Positions 8,935-18,523 of a DNA stretch of 64,000 nucleotides are shown here, piece after piece. The stretch covers positions 1-64,000 of the forward strand of contig NZ_VORB01000007.1 in NCBI RefSeq assembly GCF_007995015.1. The letters run 5' to 3'. The DNA comes from Luteibaculum oceani. GTDB taxonomy: Bacteria; Bacteroidota; Bacteroidia; Flavobacteriales_D; Luteibaculaceae. Below the pieces are notes generated by a model. That model saw nothing but the letters and a program-made list of their open reading frames with translations. It did not search any database and was not told the origin of the DNA. The stretch's first letter is position 1. Every line of letters begins with the position of its first letter. Both the position numbers and the translations under genes were made by a program.

Positions 8935-9918
8935 CTACTTCTCGATATACAATACTTCTTTTACTAGTTTAACTGTTTTCTCAACGCTTGGATAGCTGTT
9001 GTCAATTAGAGGTTTTGCGAATGGGAAAGGCGTATCAGATAAAGTAACGCGCTTAACCGGTGCATCTAAATAATCGAAGGCCTCTCTTTGAACGGTGTAT
9101 GCAATTTCAGAAGAGATTGAGGCGATAGGCCAGCTTTCTTCCACAACCACTAACCTGTTGGTTTTCTTAATCGACTCGATAATGGTTGGGATATCCATAG
9201 GACGGATCGTACGAAGGTCGATCAATTCTACACTTACATCTTCTTTGGCCAATTCGTCGGCAGCTTTGTGTGCTACTTCCATAACTTTCCCAAAGGATAC
9301 AATAGTAACATCGGTACCTTCTCTAACTACATCGGCTTTTCCGATTGGAATTAAATATTCGCCATCAGGAATTTCACCTTTGTTACCGTACATTTTTTCC
9401 GACTCCATAATTAAAACCGGATCATTATCTCTGATTGCCGATTTCATTAGTCCTTTAAAATCCTTTGGAGTGTATGGAGTAATAACTTTAAGTCCAGGAA
9501 CATGAGCGTACATCGCTTCGAAACTCTGGCTATGGGTTGCAGCTAATTGACCTGCAGTACCGTTGGGACCTCTAAATACTATAGGTACATTGTATTGACC
9601 TCCCGACATCTGGTACATTTTTGCAGCGTGATTGATAATTTGGTCAGCAGCAAGAATGGCAAAGTTCCAGGTCATGAACTCAACAATAGGGCGAAGTCCA
9701 TTCATAGCAGCACCAACTGCTATACCTGCAAATCCTAATTCTGCGATTGGAGTATCGATAACGCGCTTCGGTCCAAATTCATCTAACATTCCTTTAGAAA
9801 CCTTATATGCACCGTTGTATTCGGCAACTTCCTCACCCATTAAAAATACGCTCTCATCGCGGCGCATTTCTTCTACCATGGCCTCGCGAATCGCTTCTCT
9901 TATTTGGACTTCTCTCAT
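8935..9918 (-). CDS. pdhB: Pyruvate dehydrogenase E1 component, beta subunit
   Basis: A 327-residue E1-beta subunit. With E1-alpha it forms the thiamine-diphosphate alpha2beta2 enzyme that decarboxylates pyruvate and acetylates the E2 lipoyl group. Conserved features are FLMGEEVAEYNGAYK with the cofactor-activating Glu, DTPIAELGFAG, FMTWNFA and RTIRPMDIPTI in the C-terminal transketolase domain. The frame is open to a TTG at 9933, but that lies almost at the expected transcript start below a promoter at 9942-9949; ATG at 9918 (MREVQIREA) matches homologues and is chosen. It is not next to pdhA/pdhC, which lie 14 kb away on the other strand. Confidence 0.93.
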   Translation of the reverse strand: MREVQIREAIREAMVEEMRRDESVFLMGEEVAEYNGAYKVSKGMLDEFGPKRVIDTPIAELGFAGIAVGAAMNGLRPIVEFMTWNFAILAADQIINHAAKMYQMSGGQYNVPIVFRGPNGTAGQLAATHSQSFEAMYAHVPGLKVITPYTPKDFKGLMKSAIRDNDPVLIMESEKMYGNKGEIPDGEYLIPIGKADVVREGTDVTIVSFGKVMEVAHKAADELAKEDVSVELIDLRTIRPMDIPTIIESIKKTNRLVVVEESWPIASISSEIAYTVQREAFDYLDAPVKRVTLSDTPFPFAKPLIDNSYPSVEKTVKLVKEVLYIEK

Positions 9919-9941
9919 CTTTTGAAATTTCAATAGCTGCG

Positions 9942-9949
9942 CAAAAATA
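9942..9949 (-). promoter_or_regulatory. Bacteroidota-type promoter for pdhB
   Basis: The minus strand reads TATTTTTG, a TAnnTTTG -7 element, placing the transcript start near 9935 and supporting the ATG at 9918 over the TTG at 9933. Confidence 0.55.
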
Positions 9950-10088
9950 GGAAAGCATCTTTTTTAACCGCACATTAATAAAACCTTTTCTTCTATTCTA
10001 TGTTACACTTTTTAATTAGGTTGGTCTTCTAACCTTTGGTTATACTCCATTTTTACTAAATTCGCGAAGCTAAAATTTTAGATATTTC

Positions 10089-10829
10089 ATGAAAATTCTT
10101 GTTTGCATCAGTAAAGCACCCGATACGACAACTAAAATTTCATTTACCGATAACAACACTAAGTTTAACACTGATAAGGTTACCTATATAGTAAACCCTT
10201 ATGACGAGTGGTATGCATTAGTTAGAGGTTTAGAGTTAAAAGAATCTTTAGGTGGTTCGGTTACGACAATTACCGTTGGAACGGCAGCGGATGAACCTAC
10301 AATTAGAAAAGCATTAGCTATTGGAGCAGATAACGCAGTGCGCGTTGATGCCGAAGCAACAGATGCATTCTTTGTAGCGAACCAAATTGCTACTTACGCT
10401 AAAGAAAATAATTTCGACCTAGTGCTATGCGGTAAAGAAACTATCGACTACAACGGTTCTCAGGTAGGAGGAATGGTTGCTGCCTTAATGGATGCGCCAT
10501 TTATTTCCCTAGGATCTAGTCTAGAGGTTAACGACAAGGTGGCTACAGTAGTTAGAGACATTCCTGGTGGAACCGAAACCCTAGAAGCAGATCTACCCGC
10601 TGTTATCAGCGCAGCTAAAGGTATGGCAGAGCAAAGGATTCCTAATATGAGAGGAATTATGGCTGCTAGAACTAAACCGCTAGAAGTAATTCCAGCTGTG
10701 GGAGACGAGAAATTAACCTCGGTTAAGTCTTACGCACTTCCTCCAGAAAAAGGAGATTGCAAATACGTTGATCCTGAAAACGTAGCGGAATTAGTAGATC
10801 TATTACACAACGAAGCAAAAGTTATTTAA
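10089..10829 (+). CDS. etfB: Electron transfer flavoprotein, beta subunit
   Basis: A 246-residue EtfB. With EtfA it forms the soluble FAD/AMP-containing heterodimer that accepts electrons from acyl-CoA and other dehydrogenases and passes them to ETF:quinone oxidoreductase. The start MKILVCISKAPDT, the NPYDEWYALVRGLELKE segment and the AMP-binding region LVLCGKETIDYNGSQVGG (about 117-134) are typical. The ATG of etfA follows 4 bp after the stop, so they form one transcription unit. Divergent from pdhB across a 170-bp gap. Confidence 0.95.
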   Translation: MKILVCISKAPDTTTKISFTDNNTKFNTDKVTYIVNPYDEWYALVRGLELKESLGGSVTTITVGTAADEPTIRKALAIGADNAVRVDAEATDAFFVANQIATYAKENNFDLVLCGKETIDYNGSQVGGMVAALMDAPFISLGSSLEVNDKVATVVRDIPGGTETLEADLPAVISAAKGMAEQRIPNMRGIMAARTKPLEVIPAVGDEKLTSVKSYALPPEKGDCKYVDPENVAELVDLLHNEAKVI

Positions 10830-10833
10830 GAGC

Positions 10834-11793
10834 ATGTCTGTATTAGTATTTGTAGAAACTTTAGAAGGAAAGATTCAGAAAAATGCCTACGAGGCAGTTT
10901 TCTATGGAAATAAAATTGCAGGTGGATCTGGAGTTACTGTATTAACTTTTGGAGACGCTTCTAACGACGATCTTGCAGCATTGGGTAATTACGGTGCTAC
11001 TAAGGTTAAAGTTGCTAGAGCTATCAAAACCCTTGATACCCTTGCCCTAACCAAATTCATCGAAGAGGAGGTTAACGCCGGTGGTCACGATGTTGCTGTA
11101 TTCTCATTCGATCCAGCTGGAAAAATGGTAGCTCCTGTAGCTGCAGCAAAATTAAAAGCAGGATTGGTTGCAGGTGCAATCGACCTTCCAGATACAAGCG
11201 ATGGATTTGTCGTTAAAAAGAATGTGTTCTCTGGAAAGGCGTTCGCGTTCCAACAAATTCATACCGATAAGAAATTTATCAGCATCCTGCCAAATTCATT
11301 CAAACCAGAAAAAGGTAGCGCAACAGCAGAAGTAGAAGAGGTAAGCACCGACTTCAACTCTGGTAAGGTAAGAAGCAAAGGGGTAAGCCGTGCTTCTACC
11401 GATAGAGCTCCACTACCTGAGGCTGAATTAGTTGTAAGTGCCGGTAGAGGATTGAAAGGTCCAGAAAACTGGGGGATGGTTGAAGAATTAGCTGATGTAC
11501 TAGAAGCTACAACTGCTTGTTCTAGACCCGTAGCCGATATTGGTTGGAGACCTCACCACGAGCACGTTGGTCAAACAGGTATTGCTATACGTCCAAACTT
11601 ATACATTGCAATTGGTATCTCTGGAGCAATCCAACACCTTGCAGGAGTAAACGGATCAAAAGTAATCGTAGTTATCAATAACGATCCAGAAGCACCTTTC
11701 TTCAAGGCTGCAGATTACGGTATCGTAGGAGACGCTTTCGAAGTAGTTCCTAAATTGGTAGAAGCCTTTAAAGCTCACAAGGCAAATCAATAG
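10834..11793 (+). CDS. etfA: Electron transfer flavoprotein, alpha subunit
   Basis: A 319-residue EtfA, the FAD-carrying partner of EtfB. The C-terminal FAD domain (about 200-310) shows VSAGRGLKGPENWGMVEELA, ATTACSRPVAD, GQTGIAIRPNLYIAIGISG and the NNDPEAPFF motif, which contact the flavin and its ribityl and phosphate groups. Spacing of 4 bp from etfB indicates co-translation. Together with pyruvate dehydrogenase in the window it fits aerobic respiratory metabolism with fatty-acid or amino-acid oxidation. Confidence 0.95.
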   Translation: MSVLVFVETLEGKIQKNAYEAVFYGNKIAGGSGVTVLTFGDASNDDLAALGNYGATKVKVARAIKTLDTLALTKFIEEEVNAGGHDVAVFSFDPAGKMVAPVAAAKLKAGLVAGAIDLPDTSDGFVVKKNVFSGKAFAFQQIHTDKKFISILPNSFKPEKGSATAEVEEVSTDFNSGKVRSKGVSRASTDRAPLPEAELVVSAGRGLKGPENWGMVEELADVLEATTACSRPVADIGWRPHHEHVGQTGIAIRPNLYIAIGISGAIQHLAGVNGSKVIVVINNDPEAPFFKAADYGIVGDAFEVVPKLVEAFKAHKANQ

Positions 11794-11839
11794 TAGAACA
11801 CAACTTATTTAAACCGTTCAGCGTACTCATACTACGGTA

Positions 11840-12436
11840 ATGGAAAAGATTAAACTAAATATAGTTGGATTATCATATAGCCATACGAGTAGGGGAGCCT
11901 ATGTGCTTTTGCTAGGAGAAGAGGATGGTAATCGCAGAGTTCCAATTATCATCGGCGCTCCAGAAGCACAGGCTATTGCGATAGAATTGGAGAAAATGAC
12001 TCCAAACCGACCGCTTACGCATGATCTGTTTAAAACATTTGCAGATAATTTCGAGATTACTCTCGAAGAAGTGGTAGTGTACAACTTGGTCGAAGGCGTA
12101 TTCTTCGCCAAGTTGTATTGCCGCCAAGGTGATAATACCATCGAAATTGACGCCCGAACCTCAGATGCCATTGCTTTGGCAGTGCGTTTCAATAGCCCAA
12201 TCTACACCTATGAATTCATTCTAGCTTCTGCTGGGATTTTTGTTGAAAAAGGTGAGGAGAAAAAAGAGGGGGAAGACTCGGCCAAAGCTGTAGAAAAAGA
12301 GGAGGTAAAAGAGGATGTGTCCGTAGAAGAACTCGAACAGCAGTTGGACGAGGCACTGAGAACAGAAAACTATGAAAAGGCCTCTAAGCTCAGGGATAAA
12401 ATAAACAGTATCAAGGGAAATGAAAGCGATAATTAA
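11840..12436 (+). CDS. Bifunctional nuclease (DUF151) domain protein with C-terminal UVR motif
   Basis: A 198-residue protein. Residues 1-135 form the DUF151/BFN domain, seen from VGLSYSHTSRGAYVLLLGEEDG, VPIIIGAPEAQAIAIEL and IDARTSDAIALAVRFNSPIY. A charged Glu/Lys-rich linker follows, and residues about 160-192 match a UvrB/UvrC-interaction motif (LEQQLDEALRTENYEKASKL). This two-part architecture is common in Bacteroidota. Plant and bacterial relatives have reported RNase and DNase activity; a link to repair through the UVR helix hairpin is suggested by the domain only. Downstream, the lipoprotein gene overlaps it by 17 bp. An operon with etfBA is possible (46-bp gap). Confidence 0.85.
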   Translation: MEKIKLNIVGLSYSHTSRGAYVLLLGEEDGNRRVPIIIGAPEAQAIAIELEKMTPNRPLTHDLFKTFADNFEITLEEVVVYNLVEGVFFAKLYCRQGDNTIEIDARTSDAIALAVRFNSPIYTYEFILASAGIFVEKGEEKKEGEDSAKAVEKEEVKEDVSVEELEQQLDEALRTENYEKASKLRDKINSIKGNESDN

Positions 12437-12935
12437 TTGCGCACTACTTTTAACCATTTTCCTCTCTGCATGTAATTCTGAGCCCAAATTTTCCATAGCT
12501 GGTTGCTGGAATACCAAGGAAATTACCCAAGGAAATGTTGCTGCTAAGCAAGTAGCTGTAGGTGATAATTTATGCCTGAATACAGATAGCTCATTTAGCT
12601 ATGTTTTGCAGCGAGAAATGATTTATGCAACAGGTAACTGGAGACTTACCAAAGATTCAGTGCTAATTCTTAATTACGATTATCTTCCTGGTGATTTTGG
12701 AGTGGACTCAGTGGCGGTTAAAGATTCGGGTTTATTGGTTTACTATCGCGGTAAAAGGGTGGTTAAACGCATAGGTGTTTCGCGGAATTTAACTAAGGAC
12801 AAAGATTTTGCTGGAATTTACGAGGCTTCTAAAAATATTAGTAGAACCGAACGTGAATATACCATCGAAATGCTGAACGAAAACCAGCTTCAATTTTCGG
12901 AGAAAGGCATCCTATTCTCCTACAGTAAAAACTAG
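12420..12935 (+). CDS. Small lipoprotein of unknown function
   Basis: A 171-residue protein with a short lipoprotein signal ending LSAC (acylated Cys18). The mature part contains GCWNTKEITQG and GNWRLTKDSVLILNYDY, resembling the small all-beta lipocalin-like repeats common in Bacteroidota lipoproteins (W-x-extended strand pattern). No family with an assigned function is recognised. Its ATG lies inside the end of the preceding gene in another frame, and thyA follows after 32 bp, so it probably shares their transcript; no functional tie to thymidylate synthesis can be inferred. Confidence 0.75.
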   Translation: MKAIINCALLLTIFLSACNSEPKFSIAGCWNTKEITQGNVAAKQVAVGDNLCLNTDSSFSYVLQREMIYATGNWRLTKDSVLILNYDYLPGDFGVDSVAVKDSGLLVYYRGKRVVKRIGVSRNLTKDKDFAGIYEASKNISRTEREYTIEMLNENQLQFSEKGILFSYSKN

Positions 12936-12967
12936 GCCCAATAAAAGGGTATATATATCTTTAGGGT

Positions 12968-13762
12968 ATGAGACAATACTTAGATCTACTCCAGCACATT
13001 TTGGATAACGGAGTTGATAAAGGAGACAGAACCGGAACAGGAACAAGAAGCGTTTTTGGTTATCAAATGCGCTTTAATCTGCAAGAAGGTTTTCCGGTGG
13101 TTACCACTAAGAAATTACACCTTCGCTCAATTATCCACGAATTACTTTGGTTTTTACAAGGGGATACGAATATTAAATACCTCAAAGAAAATGGGGTAAG
13201 TATTTGGGATGAATGGGCCGATGAAAATGGAAATTTGGGTCCAGTTTACGGTTACCAATGGCGCTCATGGCCAACTCCAGATGGAAGAAAGGTTGATCAG
13301 ATTGTAAATTTGGTAAATGACCTGAAAAATAATCCAGACTCCAGAAGACATATTGTTTCGGCTTGGAATGTGGCTGATATAGAAAACATGGCGCTGCCAC
13401 CTTGCCACTGCTTGTTTCAGTTTTATGTAGCAAACGGAAAGCTCTCCTGCCAACTTTATCAGCGGTCAGCAGATGTTTTTCTTGGTGTGCCATTTAATAT
13501 AGCCTCCTACGCCCTGCTTACTATGATGCTCGCTCAAGTGTGCGGTCTAGAACCGGGAGATTTCGTTCATACCTTCGGAGATGCCCACCTATACAGCAAT
13601 CACTTCGATCAAGCCAAACTTCAACTTTCAAGGAGTCCTTACCCGCTACCAACCATGAAAATCAATCCAGAAGTAAAGGATTTATTTGAATTTAAATACG
13701 AGGATTTTAGTCTAGAGAATTACGTTTGCCATCCACACATTAAAGCACCTGTTGCAGTATGA
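12968..13762 (+). CDS. thyA: Thymidylate synthase
   Basis: A 264-residue ThyA, the same length as the E. coli enzyme. It methylates dUMP to dTMP using methylene-tetrahydrofolate, producing dihydrofolate. Visible residues are RTGTGT at 21-26 (phosphate-binding Arg21), the catalytic Cys146 in [24 protein letters not shown] with the dUMP-binding Asp/Asn, and the C-terminal IKAPVAV. The stop overlaps the next start as ATGA, so translation is coupled to dihydrofolate reductase, which regenerates the cofactor. Confidence 0.97.
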   Translation: MRQYLDLLQHILDNGVDKGDRTGTGTRSVFGYQMRFNLQEGFPVVTTKKLHLRSIIHELLWFLQGDTNIKYLKENGVSIWDEWADENGNLGPVYGYQWRSWPTPDGRKVDQIVNLVNDLKNNPDSRRHIVSAWNVADIENMALPPCHCLFQFYVANGKLSCQLYQRSADVFLGVPFNIASYALLTMMLAQVCGLEPGDFVHTFGDAHLYSNHFDQAKLQLSRSPYPLPTMKINPEVKDLFEFKYEDFSLENYVCHPHIKAPVAV

Positions 13763-14307
13763 GGTTTTTAGCAATGATTGCGGCCGTTGGTACCAACAAT
13801 GTTATTGGGTCCAACAACGACTTAATGTGGCATTTGCCCAATGACTTTAGGTTTTTTAAAAAGACAACTACCAATAGAGTGGTAGTTATGGGAAGAAAAA
13901 CCTACGAATCTATGGACCATGCCTTGCCGCATCGCTATAATTTTGTTCTTACCAATAATAGAGAATGGAATAAAGAAGATGCTCGGGTATTCTCTCAGGT
14001 AGATGAGATGTTCGAACACGCTTATAAAATAGATAAAACCCCTTTTGTAATTGGTGGGGCGCAGATTTATAAGCAATTTCTTAATAAGGCTACCCATTTA
14101 TTCATTACAAGGGTAGATTTTTCAAAGGAGGGAGAGGCTTATTTTCCAGAATTCAGCGAATCCGATTTTGAGCTTTTAAAGGAACGTAAACATCCAAGCG
14201 ATGAAAAACATGCATATCCTTTTACCATTCAAATTTGGCAACGTAGAGGGGTAACTCCTAAAGGTGAGGAACTAGATTTTCTAAACCAACAGATCGAGAA
14301 CCTTTAA
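13759..14307 (+). CDS. folA: Dihydrofolate reductase
   Basis: A 182-residue DHFR, reducing dihydrofolate to tetrahydrofolate with NADPH. Motifs are [27 protein letters not shown] (active-site acidic Asp in LPND), [12 protein letters not shown] for the NADPH-binding Gly-Arg-Lys, and [12 protein letters not shown]. About 20 residues extend beyond the usual C-terminus ([21 protein letters not shown] in part), and their 3' coding end overlaps the convergent murF gene by 50 bp. The 4-bp overlap with thyA marks a thyA-folA operon, a common pairing. Confidence 0.95.
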   Translation: MRFLAMIAAVGTNNVIGSNNDLMWHLPNDFRFFKKTTTNRVVVMGRKTYESMDHALPHRYNFVLTNNREWNKEDARVFSQVDEMFEHAYKIDKTPFVIGGAQIYKQFLNKATHLFITRVDFSKEGEAYFPEFSESDFELLKERKHPSDEKHAYPFTIQIWQRRGVTPKGEELDFLNQQIENL

Positions 14308-15544
14308 TTAGGATATTCTTACCCGAAAAATCATTTAGATTGTTTTCACCTTCTACCAACGCTTTCCAGGTTGGATAGTATCCAAGAGTTTTTGGGTTAG
14401 AGATCCCGTTGAATTCAGCTCCGATCAAAAAATGCGGTATTTCAAGGCTGGATAATAAGTCAGCAATCTCCTCATGTTCTTTGCTGCTGTTTTCACCGCC
14501 TTCTTTCATTGCACCGATAATGGCTAATTTTTCCCCTTTAAATTTCGCGAAACTTCTAATCGCATGAGAGACTGAAGTTGGGTTGGCGTTATATGCGTCT
14601 AGAAATAACTTGTTTCGTTTACCTTGAGCAAGTTGTGACCTTGAGTTTTCAGGTTGGTAGGATTCTAAACCCTTTTTAATAGTGCGCAAATCCATTCCAA
14701 GGTAAGCACCAATGGTGGCTGCAGCAAGAACATTGTCGGAGTTGTATTCTCCAATAAGTTGAGTTTCAACTTCTATTTTTTGACCATCAATGTTAAGGGC
14801 GCCGGTTAGCATGGGGTTTTCATTTTCAATAGGTGAAAATTTATAGTTGCTTTCCGCCCCGTACAAAATGATGCGTTGGTAATTATTTTTGGCCTTGGCT
14901 AAGAATGGGTCGTTGTTATTTATAAAGCAGAATCCTTCAGGCTGATTGTTTATAAAGTCAAAAAGCTCCCGTTTAGATCTGTCCACCCCTTCAATGCTTC
15001 CAAATCCCTCGAGATGTGCCTTTCCTATATTGGTAATTAAGCCATGAAGAGGTTTGGCAATGCTGGCCAATAATTCGATTTCCTTTGGGTGATTAGCACC
15101 CATTTCTACGATTAATATTTCCGTTTCGGCTCTGCACGATAATAAGGTTAAGGGTACCCCAATATGATTATTTAGGTTGCCCTTGGTACATTGAACGCTA
15201 AAGTTCTGTTTTAAAACCGAGAACAGTAGTTCTTTAGTGGTTGTCTTGCCATTGCTTCCGGTAAGCGCAATAACTTTTGGGTTTAGCTGTATACGGTGAT
15301 GGGTAGCTAGTTCTTGTAAAAAAGTTAATACGTCAGAAACCAAAAATGTTTTATCCGAGGTAGCGTATTCCGGTTCATCTATTACCGCTGCAATAGCACC
15401 TTGCTCAAGAGCCTTAGCGGCAAACTTGTTGCCGTTAAAATTAGGCCCCTTAAGCGCGAAAAATATTTTGTTGGTTAAATCGTCTCTTGTATCGGTAGAA
15501 ACACCGTTAGACTGAAGAAAAAGGTTATAGACTTTAGATATCAT
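14258..15544 (-). CDS. murF: UDP-N-acetylmuramoyl-tripeptide--D-alanyl-D-alanine ligase
   Basis: A 428-residue Mur ligase that adds D-Ala-D-Ala to UDP-MurNAc-tripeptide in the cytoplasm, the last soluble step of peptidoglycan precursor synthesis. The N-terminal uracil domain has STDTRD, the ATPase loop GSNGKTT lies at 96-102, followed by LNNHIGVPLTLL, EMGANHPKEI and TNIGKAHLEGFGS. The C-terminal domain contains DAYNANPTS. The frame is open two codons upstream to a TTG, but ATG at 15544 (MISKVYNLFLQS) is the likelier start. It faces folA and overlaps it by 50 bp at the 3' ends. Confidence 0.95.
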   Translation of the reverse strand: MISKVYNLFLQSNGVSTDTRDDLTNKIFFALKGPNFNGNKFAAKALEQGAIAAVIDEPEYATSDKTFLVSDVLTFLQELATHHRIQLNPKVIALTGSNGKTTTKELLFSVLKQNFSVQCTKGNLNNHIGVPLTLLSCRAETEILIVEMGANHPKEIELLASIAKPLHGLITNIGKAHLEGFGSIEGVDRSKRELFDFINNQPEGFCFINNNDPFLAKAKNNYQRIILYGAESNYKFSPIENENPMLTGALNIDGQKIEVETQLIGEYNSDNVLAAATIGAYLGMDLRTIKKGLESYQPENSRSQLAQGKRNKLFLDAYNANPTSVSHAIRSFAKFKGEKLAIIGAMKEGGENSSKEHEEIADLLSSLEIPHFLIGAEFNGISNPKTLGYYPTWKALVEGENNLNDFSGKNILIKGSRSVGLENLVPHL

Positions 15545-15549
15545 AAACA

Positions 15550-15579
15550 AAAAATCCCGCCACTAAGGACGGGATTTTT
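15550..15579 (-). terminator. Intrinsic terminator after gldJ
   Basis: AAAAATCCCG at 15550-15559 and CGGGATTTTT at 15570-15579 form a perfect 10-bp stem with a ten-base loop, 25 bp after the gldJ stop. The A-rich arm gives the T-tract on the minus strand. It lies just upstream of murF, which therefore needs its own promoter or read-through. Confidence 0.75.
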
Positions 15580-15604
15580 ATCAATTATTTGAAGTGTTTA
15601 TTGC

Positions 15605-17365
15605 CTACTTTCTTTGACCACCTTGAACTGGGTCTCCAAGTCTAGACATAGCACATCTAAATCCAATTTTATTGCTAGACATTCTTTCATCTAAGAATCT
15701 TCTGGTTGCTGGAGAACAGTAATACGCTCTATCTGCCCAAGACCCACCTTTGTATACTCTAGCTCTATTGTCGATTAGAGAAGTTTGTTGCCAGTGGTAC
15801 ATAGATTCTTTTTCACCATACTCCCCTGGAGTAGCGTAGTCGATAGAAGAATATAAGTCTCCATCTTGATAGTCGATATTGTCAGACTCCTTGTAATTAA
15901 TTCTTCTGGTGTTTTCTTCAACCTTAACATCTCTCATTCTTAGTTGTCCAGGAACGTTTGTAACGTGATCTGATAATCCATCTAAAAGAAGTGGAGAAAT
16001 TACAGTTTCAGAATCTTTAATTAAGTCAACAGCCTCTTGAATTTTCTCGTTAGCTGCATCGCGTTGTCTCTTGTTATAAAGATCAACAGCTTCTTCACCC
16101 ATTGTCACTAAAGTGTTCATTAATTGCTCTTCTTCTGGGATGATGGGTACACCACTAGAAGCAGCATCTTCTTGTGCTTTAGTTTGGAAATCTTGGAAGA
16201 ACTTAAGAACGTTTTCGGTATCGTACTCAACAATGTCGTATTTGTCTTGAACTAATCCGTCGCTTGTTAAAACAGGAGTACGGTATACATTACCTCTAAA
16301 CGGGTTAAGTGCATCTGCATCTTCGCTAGTAAGAGGTCTGTACACGTCCATTACCCATTCTGAAACGTTTCCGGCCATAGAATAAAGACCGTAGTCATTC
16401 GGGAAGTACTTGTATACGTTAGCAGTAATATCTGCACCATCGTTAAGTGCACCAGCGATACCCATTAGATCGCCTCTACCACGAGTAAAGTTATCGTTGA
16501 TATCACCTAGGTAGTTTCCAGAAGCATCATCGTTACGGATAAAGTTTCCGCTCCAAGGGTAAATTTTTCTGTTTTCAATACGCTCGTTGAAAGACTCACC
16601 AATTAAACCAAGTGCAGCATATTCCCATTCTGCTTCGGTAGGAAGTCTGTAGTCTGGAAGGAAAATTCCATCCTTAATTCCAACGTTTCTAAACTCTTTA
16701 TTAGGATCGTATGCTGGAAGACCTTCTTTTCTTTTCCCAGATTCATATTGACCAGCTAAATATGCATCGGTGCTAAAGTTGTCGTCGTTAATCTGGTTAG
16801 GATTGTTTTCGAATAAACCTTGCTGAATAAGGATGTTTTCGTTTACACGGTCAGTTCTCCACTTACAGTAGTTGTTTGCTTGTAACCAAGAAACACCAAC
16901 TACCGGGTAATCTCTATACGCTGGGTGACGTAGGTAATACTTTACGTGCGTTTCAGCGTAACCCAATTTAGATCTCCAAACCAGAGTATCTGGTAAGGCA
17001 TTGGTATAAATTTCTGGATAATCAGCTCCGTAAACTCTTGATAGCCAGTATAAATATTCTGTCCAAGCAAGGTTGGTAACCTCTGTTTCGTCCATATAGA
17101 AAGAAGAAACTGTAACCTTACGAGGTTCATTGTTCCACTCGTAGTTAAGATCGGTCTCAGTTCTACCCATCACAAAAGAACCACCTTCGATGAAAACTAA
17201 ACCTGGTCCGGTTTGTTGCTCATCAAATTCTGGTTTCTCAAATCCTCCCGCATCAGGATCGTTGTATGCTGTACCTGTAGTTTGAGATACTTCTCCACCA
17301 CAAGACGCCATGAATATAGCAAAGCTAAATATCCCGAATCCTGCTAATAATTTTCTTCCTGGCAT
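15605..17365 (-). CDS. gldJ: Gliding motility lipoprotein GldJ
   Basis: A 586-residue lipoprotein with signal ending FMASC (acylated Cys22). The mature protein is a formylglycine-generating-enzyme/sulfatase-modifying-like domain: FIEGGSFVMGRTE, VSSFYMDETEVTN, DYRLPTEAEWEYAA, YSMAGNVSEWVMD, and near the end YKGGSWADRAYYC and NKIGFRCAM. About 110 residues of less-conserved, helix-rich sequence are inserted before the final segment. GldJ is an outer-membrane-associated lipoprotein needed in Flavobacterium for gliding and for stability of the GldK part of type IX secretion. Its placement beside porU and porV matches the porV-porU-gldJ neighbourhood of F. johnsoniae, here with an extra PorP-like gene in between. 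Confidence 0.92.
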   Translation of the reverse strand: MPGRKLLAGFGIFSFAIFMASCGGEVSQTTGTAYNDPDAGGFEKPEFDEQQTGPGLVFIEGGSFVMGRTETDLNYEWNNEPRKVTVSSFYMDETEVTNLAWTEYLYWLSRVYGADYPEIYTNALPDTLVWRSKLGYAETHVKYYLRHPAYRDYPVVGVSWLQANNYCKWRTDRVNENILIQQGLFENNPNQINDDNFSTDAYLAGQYESGKRKEGLPAYDPNKEFRNVGIKDGIFLPDYRLPTEAEWEYAALGLIGESFNERIENRKIYPWSGNFIRNDDASGNYLGDINDNFTRGRGDLMGIAGALNDGADITANVYKYFPNDYGLYSMAGNVSEWVMDVYRPLTSEDADALNPFRGNVYRTPVLTSDGLVQDKYDIVEYDTENVLKFFQDFQTKAQEDAASSGVPIIPEEEQLMNTLVTMGEEAVDLYNKRQRDAANEKIQEAVDLIKDSETVISPLLLDGLSDHVTNVPGQLRMRDVKVEENTRRINYKESDNIDYQDGDLYSSIDYATPGEYGEKESMYHWQQTSLIDNRARVYKGGSWADRAYYCSPATRRFLDERMSSNKIGFRCAMSRLGDPVQGGQRK

Positions 17366-17417
17366 ATCAAAAAGGTTTTCTTCTAAATGCTAAATTACGA
17401 AATAACTAAAGTGATAA

Positions 17418-18389
17418 CTAAAAAGATGGACAGCTTATTGTTCTAAATCTTCTTTTTTGTGGGGCGCAGTCTAACTGAATCCCTAAAGAAAGCTCGTGCG
17501 AACCACCAGATTGTGTGGTTAAACTAGACACTGTTACATCATAGGAGTATCCGAATCTGATTACATCAGTTTGTACACCTGCTAATAGAATGAAAGAATC
17601 TTTAGATCTAATCCAAACCCCACCAACAATAGGGCCTTTGGTTAAATACATACCATAAAGTAACTGCTTGAAATCGCCCTGTAATTGGTACATAATATTT
17701 GGCGAAATGAAACTTGCGTTGGCTTTATTGTAGCTATCTCCTATTCTAAACTTACCTCCTGCGTGTACTGTGTACTTTCTAGGAAGCGGAGATTTACTAA
17801 GGATTAAGCTTTCGTTTGGTTCTGTTAAGTGATGCACTGCAATACCAGCAAAAAAGTTTTCGCTAAAACCTAAAATCCCGGCAGAGAAATCAGCATTTGA
17901 TACCTGACCACCACGCTTTGTATCCTGCGTTTCGTAGATAAATCCTTTTCTAGGATCTATCATATCTCCAAAAGTTAGCTTAGACCAATCTAGCCCAAGT
18001 TGAAAAAATGAAGCTTCAATCCCCGCTTTCATCGCAAATTCCCTTGAAAGGTTAAATGTATAGGCGTATTGAAGGCTAGCTCTGTATGTAGTTAAAGTTC
18101 CATTTCCAGCATTATCTCTCATTAATTGGATTCCTGCCCCTCCGTAAATGGCGGGGATAAATTGGTCGTAAGAGACGGTTTGGGTAACAAAAGTACCCGG
18201 TATGCTAGGCCATTGGTTTCTATAGTTAGCAATAATCCTAGGACATTTTGCCGATCCAGCAAACGCTGGGTTTAGATAAAGTGGGTTTGCGTAAAACTGC
18301 GTAAACTCCGGATCTTGCGCCTTCACCTCTTGGAACCAAAGTCCCCCTAAAAACGTAAGTATAAGAATCCGGATTAAGTACTTCGACAT
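17418..18389 (-). CDS. PorP/SprF-family type IX secretion outer-membrane protein
   Basis: A 323-residue protein with a Sec signal ending WFQEVKAQ and a mature region opening DPEFTQFYANPLYLNPAFAGS, the hallmark of the PorP/SprF family. Alternating beta strands (AGIQLMRDNAGNGTL, YAYTFNLSREFAMKAGIEASFFQ, FGYSYDVTVS, HELSLGIQL) indicate an outer-membrane barrel. Family members work with the type IX apparatus; SprF helps export the adhesin SprB, and paralogues often pair with a giant or peptidoglycan-binding secreted partner. No such partner gene is adjacent, so this one may serve the machinery itself. Same strand as gldJ with a 52-bp gap; divergent from porU. Confidence 0.85.
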   Translation of the reverse strand: MSKYLIRILILTFLGGLWFQEVKAQDPEFTQFYANPLYLNPAFAGSAKCPRIIANYRNQWPSIPGTFVTQTVSYDQFIPAIYGGAGIQLMRDNAGNGTLTTYRASLQYAYTFNLSREFAMKAGIEASFFQLGLDWSKLTFGDMIDPRKGFIYETQDTKRGGQVSNADFSAGILGFSENFFAGIAVHHLTEPNESLILSKSPLPRKYTVHAGGKFRIGDSYNKANASFISPNIMYQLQGDFKQLLYGMYLTKGPIVGGVWIRSKDSFILLAGVQTDVIRFGYSYDVTVSSLTTQSGGSHELSLGIQLDCAPQKRRFRTISCPSF

Positions 18390-18523
18390 AAACCTATTGT
18401 TAATTTTGTTGACGGTAAATAGCTTAAAATATTTCGGACTTCAGGCCGTTACTTTGAGCGTAGCAACGAAAGTACGGCAATTTTCTCTTGTAAAAGTTGT
18501 CAAGATATCAATGATAAATTAAA

